A stretch of DNA of 64,000 bases from Exiguobacterium aurantiacum (GTDB lineage Bacteria; Bacillota; Bacilli; Exiguobacteriales; Exiguobacteriaceae). Within the stretch, counting starts at the first letter, position 1, and each line of letters begins with the position of its first letter. Positions 8,469 through 18,186 of this stretch are shown here, piece after piece. The position numbers were made by a program, and so were the translations under genes. The DNA is taken from contig NZ_MKXO01000002.1 in assembly GCF_001766415.1 (NCBI RefSeq), positions 186,001 to 250,000 of the forward strand, read 5' to 3'. The notes below the pieces were generated by a model, which was given only the letters and a program-made list of their open reading frames with translations, searched no databases and was not told where the DNA came from.

Positions 8469-9518
8469 TTAGCGCCAAAGTTGGACCGTGTTGGCGAACT
8501 CGATATCGGTCGCGATCTCACCGTCGAGGGCGTGCAAGTCGAAATCCTCCCCGTCGAGCCACGTCTGAAAGTCGAAGATGACCGGGTCGCGGTCGCCGCC
8601 GAGGGCGAACCACGTCTCGAGCGTCTCCGGGAAATAGGCGGCCGTATGGATCGTCCCGGCCCAACTTTTATACAGCTCCGAAAACACACCTTTATCCGAG
8701 TCGTTCATGAGCCGGAACGCGCTCTCGGCGTCTTGGACGATATGTTGATACATTTTGATCTCCATCATCCGCCGCGTCGAGTCGTCGAGATGGTAACGGT
8801 TCTCGTGCTGCAACAGCTCGAAATGGTTCGTGCAAATGTTCGACTCGCGGACGCGGATATCGCGCGGGGTTGCCTCGATGACACGTGTGTTTGACGACTT
8901 GTCGTGGACGACGTACGTGAACGAGCCGCGGTGCGGGATGTCTTTCAACAGATCGACCGCTTCTTCGACCGTCGCGCACGTCTCTAGAATCATCCGTCCG
9001 ATCATCTGGCAGACGAAGCCGTCGCCGGGGCGGCGTCGGTTGATGAAGTTATAGCCCATGGCGAGTCCGCGCTCGTTCATTCCGTCCATCCGCCCGGTGA
9101 CGCGCGAGACGGGTCCGATGACGGCGTAGCCCTCGTCCGGTTGGAACACGTTGTAGCGCCCGTCATACGTCATCGGATGATAGTCGTAGTTGCGGACGAG
9201 GAAGTTGTCCCCTGTCAAAATCGAGCAGCCGCTGATCGGGTTATTGACCCGGAAATGACCGAAGTGAAGGAGCGTATCGCCGAGCGTCAGTTCGAGCGCG
9301 TCCTGCAGGCCGAGCAGTTCTTCCCAAATCCGCGGGGCGAACCGGTCGAACGCTTGTTTCGCCTCGCGCTCGTCGATCTCAAACCGGGGGACGCGCAGCT
9401 TCCACTGATCGGTCCGGTTCTCGAGCAGCTTGCTGCGCTTGATATATTCACCTTGAAAGCGGCCAAAGTCATAATGACTGCCGCGGAATTGTGTAAGTTC
9501 GCTTGAGACACGTTGCAT
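8469..9518 (-). CDS. C45 family autoproteolytic acyltransferase/hydrolase
   Basis: This is a 349-residue NTN-hydrolase-fold enzyme of the acyl-CoA:6-aminopenicillanate acyltransferase-like (peptidase C45) group. In this family autocleavage before an internal cysteine exposes the nucleophile. Here that is C98 in NPISGCSI, followed by the family-typical LTGDNFLVRNYDYHP and later GMNERGLAMGYNF. The substrate is unknown; relatives hydrolyse or exchange linear amides. There is no signal peptide, so it acts in the cytoplasm. A perfect TATAAT lies on the minus strand at 9546-9541, only about 25 bp before the start codon, with ribosome site AGGGAGG between, so the mRNA leader would be very short. It is monocistronic. 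Confidence 0.85.
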   Translation of the reverse strand: MQRVSSELTQFRGSHYDFGRFQGEYIKRSKLLENRTDQWKLRVPRFEIDEREAKQAFDRFAPRIWEELLGLQDALELTLGDTLLHFGHFRVNNPISGCSILTGDNFLVRNYDYHPMTYDGRYNVFQPDEGYAVIGPVSRVTGRMDGMNERGLAMGYNFINRRRPGDGFVCQMIGRMILETCATVEEAVDLLKDIPHRGSFTYVVHDKSSNTRVIEATPRDIRVRESNICTNHFELLQHENRYHLDDSTRRMMEIKMYQHIVQDAESAFRLMNDSDKGVFSELYKSWAGTIHTAAYFPETLETWFALGGDRDPVIFDFQTWLDGEDFDLHALDGEIATDIEFANTVQLWR

Positions 9519-9581
9519 GAAAAAACCTCCCTTGCGCCCATTATAGCGGACGTGCGGGAGGGATGTCTGACTTGAAGCTGT

Positions 9582-11321
9582 TCATAGCTTGAACTGACGG
9601 CTCATCTGTTGCATGTCTTCCGCGGTGAGCGACAAGTCTTTGACAAGACGGTTCATCGTCTCGCTCGTCGCCGACATCTGTTCGGTCGAGGCGGCCACTT
9701 CCTCGTTACCGGCCGTACTCTCTTCGGAGATCGACGCAATGTCTGAAAGACCGCGCTTGATGTCTTCTTGGTTCGTCTTGACGCGACCGAGCTGTCCTTG
9801 CATCGACCCGGTCAACCGCTGCATCTCACGGACACTCGCCTCGATCTCATTGAACGCCTGCTTCGTCGCCTCGAGCGTCCGTCTGCCGTCTTCGGCGGCG
9901 TGCATACTGTCAGTGAACGTCTCGCCGAGCGCGATCGAATTCCGTTTGACGCTGCCGACGATCTCTGAGATCTCACTGACCGACTGGGCGACGCTGTTCG
10001 ACAGACCGCGAATCTCGGAGGCGACGACGGCAAACCCTTTCCCGTGCTCCCCGGCACGGGCCGCCTCGATGGCCGCGTTCAAGGCGAGCAAATTCGTCTG
10101 TTGCGAGATCTGTCGGATGATCGTGACGAGCTCCGTCACTTCGTCCGCCTGTTGCTCAAAGTCTTTCACTTGGCCTTGCGACTCATTCACTTGCGCGTGG
10201 ATGTTCGTCATCTTCCCGACCGCGTCTTCCATGAGTTGCAGCCCTTCTGCTGTCACTCGACTGACGACTTCCGCTTGAGTGCTCACGCCGTGCCCGTCCG
10301 TCGCCGTCTGTTCGACGAGTCCTGAGAACTCGTTCATATGTCCATACAGCTTCATCGTGAGCACGCTCTGATTCTCGACCCCGCCGGCGATTTCTTCCAT
10401 TGTGAACGCAATCTGTCGCGACGCGTCGTTTACTTCCTCTGAGATGCTCGCGACGTTGCCACTCTCATCCCGGACCGTCTGTGCCGACGTCTGTAGGTTT
10501 GAGATCAACCCTTTCAACATCTTCGTCATTTGGTCCATCGAGACAGTGAGGCGCTTGATCTCATCATTCGCGCGCAGTTGAATGTTGTTTATCTCAACCG
10601 ACGCCGTCGCCAAGTCGCCACCGGCGATATGCGTTGCGACACGTTCAAGATCACGAAGCGGACGTAATTTCCAACCGAGGTAACGCCAGATGATGACCGA
10701 GGCGAGACCGAGCAAGATGACGAGTCCGATGAGTACCGGGGGCAGACTTTCACGTAATACGTCAGTCGTGACCGCCGCAACATCGGCCGCGCTTTTGTCG
10801 ATGCCGATGACACCGATGACTTCATCCCCTTGCTTGATTGGGACGAGCACCGTCATATAGGTCCCAAACTCCGGGTCTTCGACAATCGGCGTCGTGCCGG
10901 TTCCGCCTTCAAACGCCGGCTGTGCGTCTTCGAGCGAAGTTGCAGACACCGGTTCCCCAATCTCGGACGCGTCTGTCCCACTCATTCCATCTACAATAAT
11001 TTGTAGCTCCTCACCGTCCAATGCGAGCGTGTAGACGTACATCGCCCCGATTTGCGTGCGATACGTATCGAGTTGCTCCCGAAACTGCTCGAATCGTTCA
11101 TTCTTCTCCGGGTTTTGTAAAAACGCCACATACGCGTCCGCATCTATCTCCTTACTGATCCGAGCAGCGTCTTCTAGCAAGACGGCCTGCATCGAACTGA
11201 GCACCGTATGTTTCGTACTCACGTATTGAGTGACCCCGAATATGACGATGAGTAGCGTCACAAAGGCGAGCATCGCCGCGAGAATCCGATTCTGTAGTGA
11301 CTGTGGTTTATTTTGTTTCAT
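9582..11321 (-). CDS. Methyl-accepting chemotaxis protein
   Basis: This is a 579-residue transmembrane chemoreceptor. I start it at ATG 11321, where AGGAGG stands at good distance, not at an upstream ATG that would overlap the preceding lipoprotein gene. Layout: TM1 about 12-33; extracellular Cache-like sensor about 34-220 ([15 protein letters not shown] at its start); TM2 near [20 protein letters not shown]; and a cytoplasmic coiled coil with the conserved tip [20 protein letters not shown]. It would pass attractant or repellent signals to CheW/CheA. The ligand is unknown. The flagellar rod genes flhOP lie about 3 kb away, consistent with motility. No terminator is obvious after it. Confidence 0.92.
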   Translation of the reverse strand: MKQNKPQSLQNRILAAMLAFVTLLIVIFGVTQYVSTKHTVLSSMQAVLLEDAARISKEIDADAYVAFLQNPEKNERFEQFREQLDTYRTQIGAMYVYTLALDGEELQIIVDGMSGTDASEIGEPVSATSLEDAQPAFEGGTGTTPIVEDPEFGTYMTVLVPIKQGDEVIGVIGIDKSAADVAAVTTDVLRESLPPVLIGLVILLGLASVIIWRYLGWKLRPLRDLERVATHIAGGDLATASVEINNIQLRANDEIKRLTVSMDQMTKMLKGLISNLQTSAQTVRDESGNVASISEEVNDASRQIAFTMEEIAGGVENQSVLTMKLYGHMNEFSGLVEQTATDGHGVSTQAEVVSRVTAEGLQLMEDAVGKMTNIHAQVNESQGQVKDFEQQADEVTELVTIIRQISQQTNLLALNAAIEAARAGEHGKGFAVVASEIRGLSNSVAQSVSEISEIVGSVKRNSIALGETFTDSMHAAEDGRRTLEATKQAFNEIEASVREMQRLTGSMQGQLGRVKTNQEDIKRGLSDIASISEESTAGNEEVAASTEQMSATSETMNRLVKDLSLTAEDMQQMSRQFKL

Positions 11322-11378
11322 AAATTCCCCTCCTAGTTCCTTATTGGTTATATCGGAAGAAACTAAAAAAGAGTAAAC

Positions 11379-11417
11379 AAAAAACGGATGATTTTCGACA
11401 AAATCATCCGTTTTTTT
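11379..11417. terminator. Intrinsic terminator between lipoprotein and chemoreceptor genes
   Basis: 15-bp arms AAAACGGATGATTTT and AAAATCATCCGTTTT with a short loop, and an A or T run on each side. It ends the fabZ-lipoprotein transcript on the minus strand. Confidence 0.8.
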
Positions 11418-11868
11418 ATTCATTTGTCGAATTAACGGCTTCGAGCGGCATCGAGACCTCCGCCTCACCTTCTTCTCCGATATGGAACAACGGGAGCGTC
11501 TCCGGCACGAACAATTCAGGGTTCATGTCGGCTTGATAGACGTACGTCCGCACGTCACCTTCACGCTCGGCGACGATTTCACCGAACGGGATCGGTACGC
11601 GCGTGCCATCGACTTCGTAGCTGATCACCGTCGTCGGGTCGAGCCGACGGTCTTCGAGCATTCGGATCGTGAACAGCATTGTCGAGCTGTTCGTCCGCTC
11701 GAGCGACACGGCGATCGACTCAGACTGTCCGGCCCGCTTGTCGATCATCGAATCGCCCGCCGTCTGTTCGAAGACGACGTTCTCTTCTGTCGCTTCTTCT
11801 GTCTGCATCTGTTGGCATCCGACGATCGTCGCTAATCCAAGCATCAAGGCAATCACTAATACACGCAT
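11416..11868 (-). CDS. Small secreted lipoprotein of unknown function
   Basis: It is 150 residues from ATG 11868, preceded by GAGGGGAAAC; an upstream ATG inside fabZ is less likely. The signal [18 protein letters not shown] ends in lipobox IVGC (cysteine 18). The mature protein is acidic and beta-rich, with a segment on a structured core ([17 protein letters not shown]) and no known catalytic motif. The gene begins 11 bp after fabZ, so the two are probably co-transcribed although the functional link is unclear. Confidence 0.7.
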   Translation of the reverse strand: MRVLVIALMLGLATIVGCQQMQTEEATEENVVFEQTAGDSMIDKRAGQSESIAVSLERTNSSTMLFTIRMLEDRRLDPTTVISYEVDGTRVPIPFGEIVAEREGDVRTYVYQADMNPELFVPETLPLFHIGEEGEAEVSMPLEAVNSTNE

Positions 11869-11879
11869 CTCGTTTCCCC

Positions 11880-12302
11880 TCACTTCAAGGCGAAAGTCAG
11901 TTCTGCAACACACGCCACTTCTCCGTCGACCGTCGCTACGGCACGTCCTTTACCGATCGGACCACGCACCTTCAAGATCTCGACCTCGAGGCGCAACTGG
12001 TCGCCCGGGACGACTTGACGTTTGAAGCGACAGTTGTCGATGCCGGCGAAGAACGCGAGCTTACCTCGGTTCGACTCTTGTTTGAGCATCGCAAACGCAC
12101 CGACTTGGGCCAGTGCTTCGACGATCAAAACGCCCGGCATGACGTTATAGTCTGGGAAATGTCCGTTGAAGAATTCTTCGTTCGCCGTCACATTTTTTAA
12201 ACCGACGGCCCGTTCGCCTTCTTCGACCTCGAGAATCCGGTCGATGAGCAAGAACGGGTACCGATGCGGGATCACTTCTTTAATCTGTTCAATCGTGTAC
12301 AT
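11880..12302 (-). CDS. fabZ: (3R)-hydroxyacyl-ACP dehydratase FabZ
   Basis: This 140-residue hot-dog-fold dehydratase of type II fatty acid synthesis removes water from 3-hydroxyacyl-ACP. The catalytic pair is H48 (in [14 protein letters not shown]) and E62 (VEALAQ); the N-terminal [12 protein letters not shown] is diagnostic. In B. subtilis fabZ (ywpB) follows flhP and mbl, matching this region. The EpuA-like gene ends 13 bp upstream on the same strand, so they may form an operon with the lipoprotein downstream. Confidence 0.97.
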   Translation of the reverse strand: MYTIEQIKEVIPHRYPFLLIDRILEVEEGERAVGLKNVTANEEFFNGHFPDYNVMPGVLIVEALAQVGAFAMLKQESNRGKLAFFAGIDNCRFKRQVVPGDQLRLEVEILKVRGPIGKGRAVATVDGEVACVAELTFALK

Positions 12303-12315
12303 GGTTCCACCACCC

Positions 12316-12567
12316 TTATGATGTTAGCCAGAAATCGGTGATATGGCGCCACGTGTCGATGTTGAACACGTCTCTCCACTCGCCTCCGCCAATCACGCTG
12401 TACCCGATAATGGCACCGATCGCGAGCATCGCGGCGGCCAAGATCAAGACAACGATGATGCGTAACAAGATCGGGAAACGGCGGTTGTTCGACAAGCGCT
12501 TTCGCTCCGTCCGCTCTTTAGGCTCTTTTTCTTCCGAGCCCTTCTGTTCTTCGTTCGTCACGTCCAT
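12316..12567 (-). CDS. EpuA-like small membrane protein (annotated in Firmicutes as an RNA polymerase beta-related protein)
   Basis: It has 83 residues: a highly charged N-terminal cytoplasmic stretch (residues 1-28, rich in E and K), then [20 protein letters not shown], a single membrane helix of about 25 residues, and a short tail with [17 protein letters not shown]. This layout is the EpuA family (PF11772 as I recall it). Databases often label it DNA-directed RNA polymerase subunit beta, a misleading name because it contains no polymerase domain. Its role is unknown. It lies just before fabZ. Confidence 0.8.
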   Translation of the reverse strand: MDVTNEEQKGSEEKEPKERTERKRLSNNRRFPILLRIIVVLILAAAMLAIGAIIGYSVIGGGEWRDVFNIDTWRHITDFWLTS

Positions 12568-12772
12568 TCATCCTTTCAGCTGATCTGATTATAACATATT
12601 AGTACCAGGTATTAAAATTGTTTCATAAGTTCTTTATAAGTGTAACGTATCTAGAAATGTCGAACAAGCGCCCCGTCCTCTGGCAGTCGAGCGCCCGTGC
12701 GAAAAAAGATACGGCTTGCCCTAAATAATATGCTAACGTGAGAGTATTCAGTGTAAAAGGAGGATTCATTTC

Positions 12773-13153
12773 ATGTGGAAAGAATTCAAGGACTTTGCGA
12801 TCAAAGGTAATGTGATCAACCTTGCTGTCGCCTTCATCCTCGGGGCCGCCTTCACGGCGATCGTCACGTCGCTCGTCAACGATATCTTCATGCCATTCCT
12901 CGGCATCCTGATCGGCGGCATCGATTTCTCGACGCTCGCAGTCACCGTGCTCGGCGTCAGCGTCACATACGGCAACTTTCTGCAAGAGATCGTCAAGTTT
13001 TTCCTGATCGCTTTCGCCTTGTTCATGATGGTCAAAGGGATCAATCGCCTGAAGCGCGAGCAAGCGGTCGAAGAGACGCCAGAGCCAGAGTTGTCGCGCG
13101 AAGAACAGTTGCTCTCCGAGATTCGCGATCTGCTCAAAAACCGTCCGCTATGA
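12773..13153 (+). CDS. mscL: Large-conductance mechanosensitive channel MscL
   Basis: This 126-residue MscL protects cells from bursting on hypo-osmotic shock by opening a wide pore under membrane tension. Visible features are the N-terminal amphipathic helix MWKEFKDFAIKGNVINLAVAF, TM1 with the glycine/alanine-rich pore line, a short periplasm-facing loop (GGIDFSTLAV), TM2 (FLIAFALFMMVKGINRL) and a C-terminal helical bundle (EEQLLSEIRDLLK). Length is typical. A strong AGGAGG ribosome site precedes the ATG. mscL lies next to fabZ in B. subtilis too. Confidence 0.97.
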   Translation: MWKEFKDFAIKGNVINLAVAFILGAAFTAIVTSLVNDIFMPFLGILIGGIDFSTLAVTVLGVSVTYGNFLQEIVKFFLIAFALFMMVKGINRLKREQAVEETPEPELSREEQLLSEIRDLLKNRPL

Positions 13154-13159
13154 GGCGTT

Positions 13160-13190
13160 CGTCTGAACCGTCACGGTTTAGACGTTTTTT
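13160..13190 (+). terminator. Intrinsic terminator of mscL
   Basis: Arms CGTCTGAACCG and CGGTTTAGACG with a tight loop are followed by TTTTTT on the plus strand, just after mscL. It overlaps the end of the convergent glycerate kinase gene. Confidence 0.8.
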
Positions 13191-14274
13191 CAATTAGTCG
13201 AAATGCCCGGGTGACCGCGTTCGTCAAGAGCGGTGCCGCTTCCATCAGTGCCGTCTCGAGCGGCATGACCCGGGAAATGATCGGGAAAATGGCTTCAATC
13301 CCGACTTCCGGTAGTGCCGTCATGTCGGTCTGGCCGGTGAAGACGAGCGTCGGGACACCATGTTCGTGCGCAAAACGAGCCAAACCATACGGGGCTTTCC
13401 CATGAAGCGATTGTTCATCGAAGCGACCTTCTCCCGTGATTAGCCAATCGGCCCCATGCAGTTGCGCGTCAAACGATGACCAACGCATCACTTCCTCGAT
13501 GCCATTCACGTACGTCGCCCCGAGTTGGTACATTGCAAAACCGATGCCACCAGCAGCTCCCGCCCCGGCGACCGCCGTATCGGCGCGATCGAAACAAGCA
13601 GCGTAAGCGCTCATCAAGTCGTCATAGCGGGCGACGTCACTTGGTGCCAGACCTTTTTGTGGACCGAACACGGCCGCCGCGCCCGCATGTCCGAGGAGCG
13701 GGTTCGTCACGTCCGAGGCGATTCGCCACGTGACGTGCTTCGCCTCCGGCATCAGACCGGACCAGTCGACGCGCTTCACGCGCTCGAGTCCGTGCGGGAA
13801 CGGTTCGAGCACTCGTCCGGACTCATCGAGGAAACGGACGCCTAGCGCTTCGAGCACGCCCTTGCCACCATCAACAGTCGCACTGCCGCCGAGACCGATC
13901 GTGATGCGCCCCGCTCCGCGTTCGATCGCTTGTCTGAGTTGCATCCCCGTCCCGTAAGAACTGTACCGCCACGGGTCGAACCGATTGACGAGCGTCAATC
14001 CGGACGCTTCCGCCACTTCGACGACCGCTTCTCGTGTTGCTTCGTGCCATCCGTAGCGCGCCTGACGGACCCGTCCGTCGAGCGCAGTCACTTCCTGTTC
14101 GACCGCCTTCGCTTCCGGATGTGTCGCCAGCCAGGCGTCGAGAAACCCTTCGCCCCCGTCCGATACGGGGATCTCTACGACGTCATGTTCCGCAAGCGCC
14201 CGTCGCACCGCCCGATTCGCTTCCTGACTCGTCAGCGAGCCTTTGAATGAATCCATCGCCACAACAATTCTCAT
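13171..14274 (-). CDS. Glycerate kinase (GarK/GlxK family)
   Basis: This 367-residue enzyme phosphorylates D-glycerate with ATP, feeding glycolysis (2- or 3-phosphoglycerate depending on subfamily). Diagnostic segments are MDSFKGSLTSQEAN at the N-terminus, ISDGGEGF-like PVSDGGEGFLDAW, GGSATVDGGKGVLEALG and TGEGRFDEQSLHGKAP. The length matches the family. It has its own ribosome site (AGGGA) and appears monocistronic. It is inserted between mscL/fabZ and the flagellar rod genes, where B. subtilis has no such gene. Confidence 0.92.
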   Translation of the reverse strand: MRIVVAMDSFKGSLTSQEANRAVRRALAEHDVVEIPVSDGGEGFLDAWLATHPEAKAVEQEVTALDGRVRQARYGWHEATREAVVEVAEASGLTLVNRFDPWRYSSYGTGMQLRQAIERGAGRITIGLGGSATVDGGKGVLEALGVRFLDESGRVLEPFPHGLERVKRVDWSGLMPEAKHVTWRIASDVTNPLLGHAGAAAVFGPQKGLAPSDVARYDDLMSAYAACFDRADTAVAGAGAAGGIGFAMYQLGATYVNGIEEVMRWSSFDAQLHGADWLITGEGRFDEQSLHGKAPYGLARFAHEHGVPTLVFTGQTDMTALPEVGIEAIFPIISRVMPLETALMEAAPLLTNAVTRAFRLIEKTSKP

Positions 14275-14303
14275 ACCGTTCCCTCCTTCACCTCATTATA
14301 AAA

Positions 14304-14333
14304 TAAAAACCGCTCCTCCGAAGAGAAGCGGTC
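14304..14333 (-). terminator. Intrinsic terminator after flhP
   Basis: Arms ACCGCT and AGCGGT with partly paired inner bases and a T run on the minus strand, right after the flhP stop codon. Confidence 0.7.
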
Positions 14334-14337
14334 AATG

Positions 14338-15123
14338 TTATGGGCGAAGTGACGTCACGAGCCCCATCATCTGGTCGCTCATCGACAGCGCCCGGGAGTT
14401 CATCTGGTAGGCACGCTGTGTGATCGTCATATCGGTCATCTCTTTCATCAAGTCGACGTTCGATGATTCGAGCGTCCCTTCTAATAAGAGATTCCCGACT
14501 GGACGGTCGACTTCGATGTCAAGATCAGCCGAATAGACGTTGTTCCCAAGCGGACGAAGTTCCGACGTGTTGCGCACCTCGACGATGTCGAGGCGCCCGA
14601 ACTCTTCTTCGACGCCGTTCACGCTGGCGACGAGGACCCCGTCTTGACGGACGCGATGATTCGTCGCTTCGTTCGGCGTGACGATGCGATTGCCATCTGC
14701 ACCGAGAAGTGCGTTGCCGTTCACGTCAGAAAGTGTCGTCCCGTCATTGCCGACCGAGAGCTGCATGTTGCCGCTCCGGGTCACACCGATCCCGTCTTCC
14801 GTCTCGACGACGAAAAACTGGCGGCTCGCCTGCAAGAAGACGTCAAGACCTCGGTCCGTCTTCTTGATTTGGCCGATGTTGAACTGTTGGGAGATGTCAC
14901 CGACATGACCGCCGACACCGATGCGGATCCCGTTCGGTGTATCGCGGCCGACTTCAAGTTCGGCCCGAGGCTGATTGTCATACGCTTGCGAAAGGAGCGA
15001 GGCGAAGTGACCTTGCTGGCGTTTAAAGCCGACCGTGTCGACGTTCGCGATGTTGTGGCCGGTCACATCGAGCTGGCGTTGAAGCTGGGCTAGTGACGAG
15101 ACCGAGTTATAAATGGACTGCAT
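14338..15123 (-). CDS. flhP: Flagellar basal-body rod protein, FlhP type
   Basis: This is a 261-residue member of the FlgG/FlgF rod family. The N-terminal rod motif (LAQLQRQLDVTGHNIANVDTVGFKRQQ) and the C-terminal heptad segment (VDLMKEMTDMTITQRAYQMNSRALS) are both present and diagnostic. It is exported by the flagellar type III apparatus to the distal rod. It starts 11 bp after flhO, so the two form an operon, as in B. subtilis, where they lie downstream of mbl. Confidence 0.93.
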   Translation of the reverse strand: MQSIYNSVSSLAQLQRQLDVTGHNIANVDTVGFKRQQGHFASLLSQAYDNQPRAELEVGRDTPNGIRIGVGGHVGDISQQFNIGQIKKTDRGLDVFLQASRQFFVVETEDGIGVTRSGNMQLSVGNDGTTLSDVNGNALLGADGNRIVTPNEATNHRVRQDGVLVASVNGVEEEFGRLDIVEVRNTSELRPLGNNVYSADLDIEVDRPVGNLLLEGTLESSNVDLMKEMTDMTITQRAYQMNSRALSMSDQMMGLVTSLRP

Positions 15124-15134
15124 GGGTTTCCTCC

Positions 15135-15908
15135 TTATCGAATCCGAGCGATTTCGATGGCCCGCTCGGCACTCTTGTCATACGCCTGGACGACTTTTTG
15201 GTTTGCCTCGAACTGACGGTACGTCACCATGAGGTCAGCCATCGTCCGGTCGAGGTCAACGTTTGCTTCCTCGATATAGCCTTGTTGGAACTGGACGTTC
15301 GCAGCGGGATTTGCTCCCCCGTTGACGCGATAGTCGTTCCCGACTTGTTCGAGCGTGGCCAAATCATCGATTTGAACCGCCCCGAGCGTCGCTACGTCCT
15401 GACCGAGCGACGTGATTTGACCGTCGCCTGACAATTCGAAGTCACTAGACGGCAACTGGATGCGTTCACCCGTATCAGACAAGATGTACCCACCATCCGC
15501 CGAGCGGAGGAACCGCTCATCGTCGACCGAGAAGCGGCCGTTCGTCGTATAGAGCGCCTCCCCGTTCTGTTCGACCGCGAACATGGCGGCGCCTGTAAAG
15601 TCAGCCGGAACTTTCAAATATACGTCGGTCGGGCTATCCGTCGCCGTGACGCTGCCAGCAGAGAAGCGTGGCATCGTTTCCTGCAAATACACGCCGGTCG
15701 AGAGCGTGCCGACCTCGCCTTGGACGCGCGAACGGTCGTTACCAGGATGGCTCACCTCGGCGAGCAATAGTTCAGGGAACGACCGGACGACACCGTTTGA
15801 TGCCTTGAAGCCCGGAGTCCGAACGTTTCCAAGGTTGTTGCTCAATATCTCTTGTTGCCGCTGAAGCGCGTTCATCGCACCCGCCGCCGTATAAAGTCCA
15901 CGTAACAT
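15135..15908 (-). CDS. flhO: Flagellar basal-body rod protein, FlhO type
   Basis: It is 257 residues from ATG 15908 (MLRGLYTAAGAM), preceded by GAAGGGAAG; an upstream ATG would add an unlikely 22 residues. It has the N-terminal rod-family motif QRQQEILSNNLGNVRTPGFKAS and the C-terminal IEEANVDLDRTMADLMVTYRQFEANQKVVQAYD. It is the first gene of the flhO-flhP operon. B. subtilis places mbl directly upstream; here two histidine kinase loci have come between. Confidence 0.93.
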   Translation of the reverse strand: MLRGLYTAAGAMNALQRQQEILSNNLGNVRTPGFKASNGVVRSFPELLLAEVSHPGNDRSRVQGEVGTLSTGVYLQETMPRFSAGSVTATDSPTDVYLKVPADFTGAAMFAVEQNGEALYTTNGRFSVDDERFLRSADGGYILSDTGERIQLPSSDFELSGDGQITSLGQDVATLGAVQIDDLATLEQVGNDYRVNGGANPAANVQFQQGYIEEANVDLDRTMADLMVTYRQFEANQKVVQAYDKSAERAIEIARIR

Positions 15909-16018
15909 GTTCGTCTTCCCTTCATCCTTAAAGTTTCTACTTCTTATATCGTACCAAAGGAAGGAATCATTCACCCTTTTTCGAAAAAATGCATAAAAAC
16001 TTCTTAGTCGTCAATACG

Positions 16019-16059
16019 AGACAAAGCCCACTTCAGTTTGACTGAAGTGGGCTTTGTCT
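16019..16059. terminator. Perfect 19-bp hairpin between histidine kinase and flhO
   Basis: AGACAAAGCCCACTTCAGT and its exact reverse complement are separated by only three bases. It starts a few bases beyond the kinase stop codon. It lacks the T run of a classical terminator on either strand, so it may end transcription poorly or act as an mRNA 3-prime stabiliser. Confidence 0.55.
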
Positions 16060-16065
16060 ATGCAA

Positions 16066-17997
16066 TCATTCAACAATCGGCAATTCGACGATGATCGTCG
16101 TCCCTTGTTCTGATTTAGAACGGACTGAAATCGTTCCGCCGTGTGATTCGATGATCTCTTTACAGATGGCGAGCCCAAGGCCGGTGCCTCCAATGTTGCG
16201 GCTCTGTTCATTCTGTACGCGATAAAACTTTTCGAATAGTCGCTCGGCGTCTTCTGCTGTCACCCCGATGCCCTCGTCTTCGATGGCGACGCGGATGACG
16301 TCCCCTTCACACGATACGTTGACGGCAATATTCCCGCCGTCGGGTGAATATTTGATGGCGTTATTCAAGATGTTCGAGAACACTTGGCGTAGTTGGGCTG
16401 GGTCCCCTGAAACGCGAATCTCCTCGTCACACTCGAAATGGAACGCATGCAGCTCGGTCGACCCCGCATGAACCTCAAGGACGTCCGAGAGGAGATCGAA
16501 CAAACTTTCGACTTTAAAGGCTTGCTGGATTTTTCCCGCTTCCATCTTTTGAACGTCAAGCAGGTCGCTGACGAGCCGTTCGAGCCGTCTCGTCTCGCTG
16601 CTGATCATCCCTAGGTAACGCTTGCGTTTCAGTTCATCGACGTGACGGTGCTCGAGGAGCTCCGTGAAGCCGAGGATGGATGTCAAAGGCGTCCGTAGCT
16701 CGTGAGATACGGTCGCGACCAATTCAGTTTTCAACCGATCGACCTCAATCTCTTTCGTGACGTCGCGCAACACAAAGATAACACCAACACGTTCGTCCTG
16801 TAGTTCGATTGGTTCGGCGTACATCCGTATGATACGTGTTCCCCCTTGCATCGAGTACGTAAACGTCTCATCGAATATTCCTTCGTGCTTCGCTCGATTT
16901 GTGAACCGGTTGAGACCTTCCTGATCGTCGATTTGATCCATGAACGGTCGGTAAAACTCTTCAATCGGATAGAGACTTTGGCGATCATCAAATGGGATTG
17001 GTTGTTCGTACAGATCAAACAACGCCGCATTGGCATACCTTTGCCCTGTGTCCGTCTTAACAAATACAATCGCGTCTCGCATCGTATGAACGATTCGTGC
17101 CGTCTTCTCTCGTTCCCGCTCCAATTCATCATGCTGTCGGATGAGCGAGCTCGACATCGCGTTGAACGATCTTGAAAGCTGCCCCACCTCATTTTGAAGC
17201 GGATCGACCGGGACGAGCAATGCGTGCGGATCGACCGCCAACCGTTCGCTGTTCGTGATGAGTGCCTGGAGCTGGTTCGTCAACCGGACGATATACGGTT
17301 GCAGACTGATAAAGAGCGTAAACAGGGCGCCGAGTAAGATGATGAGCCAACTCCATTGGGCTTTGGCGAGCTGTTCAGATAACGACTCACGCAGTCCGGT
17401 TTCTTGGAAGTCAAGTTCGGACCGATAATCGGTGAATATCGATTCCATGTCGACGATGCTCGCGCTCATATCGGCCGCGTTAGTCGGCTTCAATTTGAAT
17501 CGTGTCTGGTCCGAGCTCGCGTTTTGCGGCATGAGTTGGCCAACGGTCGCCATCTGTAAGAACGGCTCATCGACTTCTCCGTTCGCCTTGGCAATCACGT
17601 AACGCTCGAGTCCGGGCATGACCCGGGACGTATAGATTGTGAACAGGAGACGGGCTTCAGTCGCGAACGTCACTTCTTCTGCGCTCGCGGCGCTTTGTTC
17701 GAACCACGTCGTCTGTTCGTCGATCCGGCCTTGTGCCGCTCGTACTTCATCTAGCAGTGACGCCTCACCGAGCAGGACGTGCCCGCGCATCTCATACTGC
17801 ATCGATTGCCACGTCTCGAACAAGTCGGTCGCACGCGCCCGTTGTTCACTGATCCGCTCGAGTTCAACCATCGTCTCATCGATCGCCTGTTGCGTATAAA
17901 AATAAGTCCCGAGCGAGGGAACGGAAATTAAAACGATGAGAACGTAGAACACCGTTAGGACTTGCCGGCTAATCCGTTGTTCGATCCAGTGTTTCAT
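16066..17997 (-). CDS. Membrane sensor histidine kinase with 4-helix sensor, HAMP and PAS
   Basis: 643 residues: TM1 about 13-35; a helical extracellular sensor about 36-215 in the style of four-helix-bundle/CHASE3 domains; TM2 about 216-235; HAMP about 236-290; PAS about 300-410; HisKA with H-box VATVSHELRTPL (H432); and HATPase_c with DEGIGVTAEDAERLFEKFYR and GTGLGLAICKEI. The architecture is that of a hybrid-less phosphorelay sensor. No response regulator gene is adjacent on this strand; the divergent pair across the promoter region is a LytS-type system and not an obvious partner. The signal is unknown. Confidence 0.9.
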   Translation of the reverse strand: MKHWIEQRISRQVLTVFYVLIVLISVPSLGTYFYTQQAIDETMVELERISEQRARATDLFETWQSMQYEMRGHVLLGEASLLDEVRAAQGRIDEQTTWFEQSAASAEEVTFATEARLLFTIYTSRVMPGLERYVIAKANGEVDEPFLQMATVGQLMPQNASSDQTRFKLKPTNAADMSASIVDMESIFTDYRSELDFQETGLRESLSEQLAKAQWSWLIILLGALFTLFISLQPYIVRLTNQLQALITNSERLAVDPHALLVPVDPLQNEVGQLSRSFNAMSSSLIRQHDELEREREKTARIVHTMRDAIVFVKTDTGQRYANAALFDLYEQPIPFDDRQSLYPIEEFYRPFMDQIDDQEGLNRFTNRAKHEGIFDETFTYSMQGGTRIIRMYAEPIELQDERVGVIFVLRDVTKEIEVDRLKTELVATVSHELRTPLTSILGFTELLEHRHVDELKRKRYLGMISSETRRLERLVSDLLDVQKMEAGKIQQAFKVESLFDLLSDVLEVHAGSTELHAFHFECDEEIRVSGDPAQLRQVFSNILNNAIKYSPDGGNIAVNVSCEGDVIRVAIEDEGIGVTAEDAERLFEKFYRVQNEQSRNIGGTGLGLAICKEIIESHGGTISVRSKSEQGTTIIVELPIVE

Positions 17998-18047
17998 ACA
18001 TGGCCTTCTTTCCGTATCAGTTATATTTTATTTATTTACGTTCGCTA

Positions 18048-18077
18048 TTCACATAAGCTAGATTCGTGTATTATAAT
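18048..18077 (+). promoter_or_regulatory. Likely promoter of the LytS-like kinase operon
   Basis: TTCACA (18048-18053), 18-bp spacer, perfect TATAAT (18072-18077). A short inverted repeat TTAGA/TCTAA follows just downstream, where a regulator could bind. It lies between two divergent kinase genes. Confidence 0.5.
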
Positions 18078-18186
18078 TAGATGTTAGACACTATTATTCT
18101 AAAAAATGTAGTTTTTTTCCTGACCTAGTAACAGTATAGCAATGACTTCTCACAAGAAACTCACAAATAGCGAAGGGAACATGCTG

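Noticed and set aside
11322-11468. Upstream extension of the chemoreceptor by 49 residues
   Set aside because: It overlaps the preceding lipoprotein gene and its terminator; ATG 11321 has a far better ribosome site.
12623-13137. Open frames antisense to mscL
   Set aside because: Acidic or serine-rich shadow frames of the well-recognised mscL gene.
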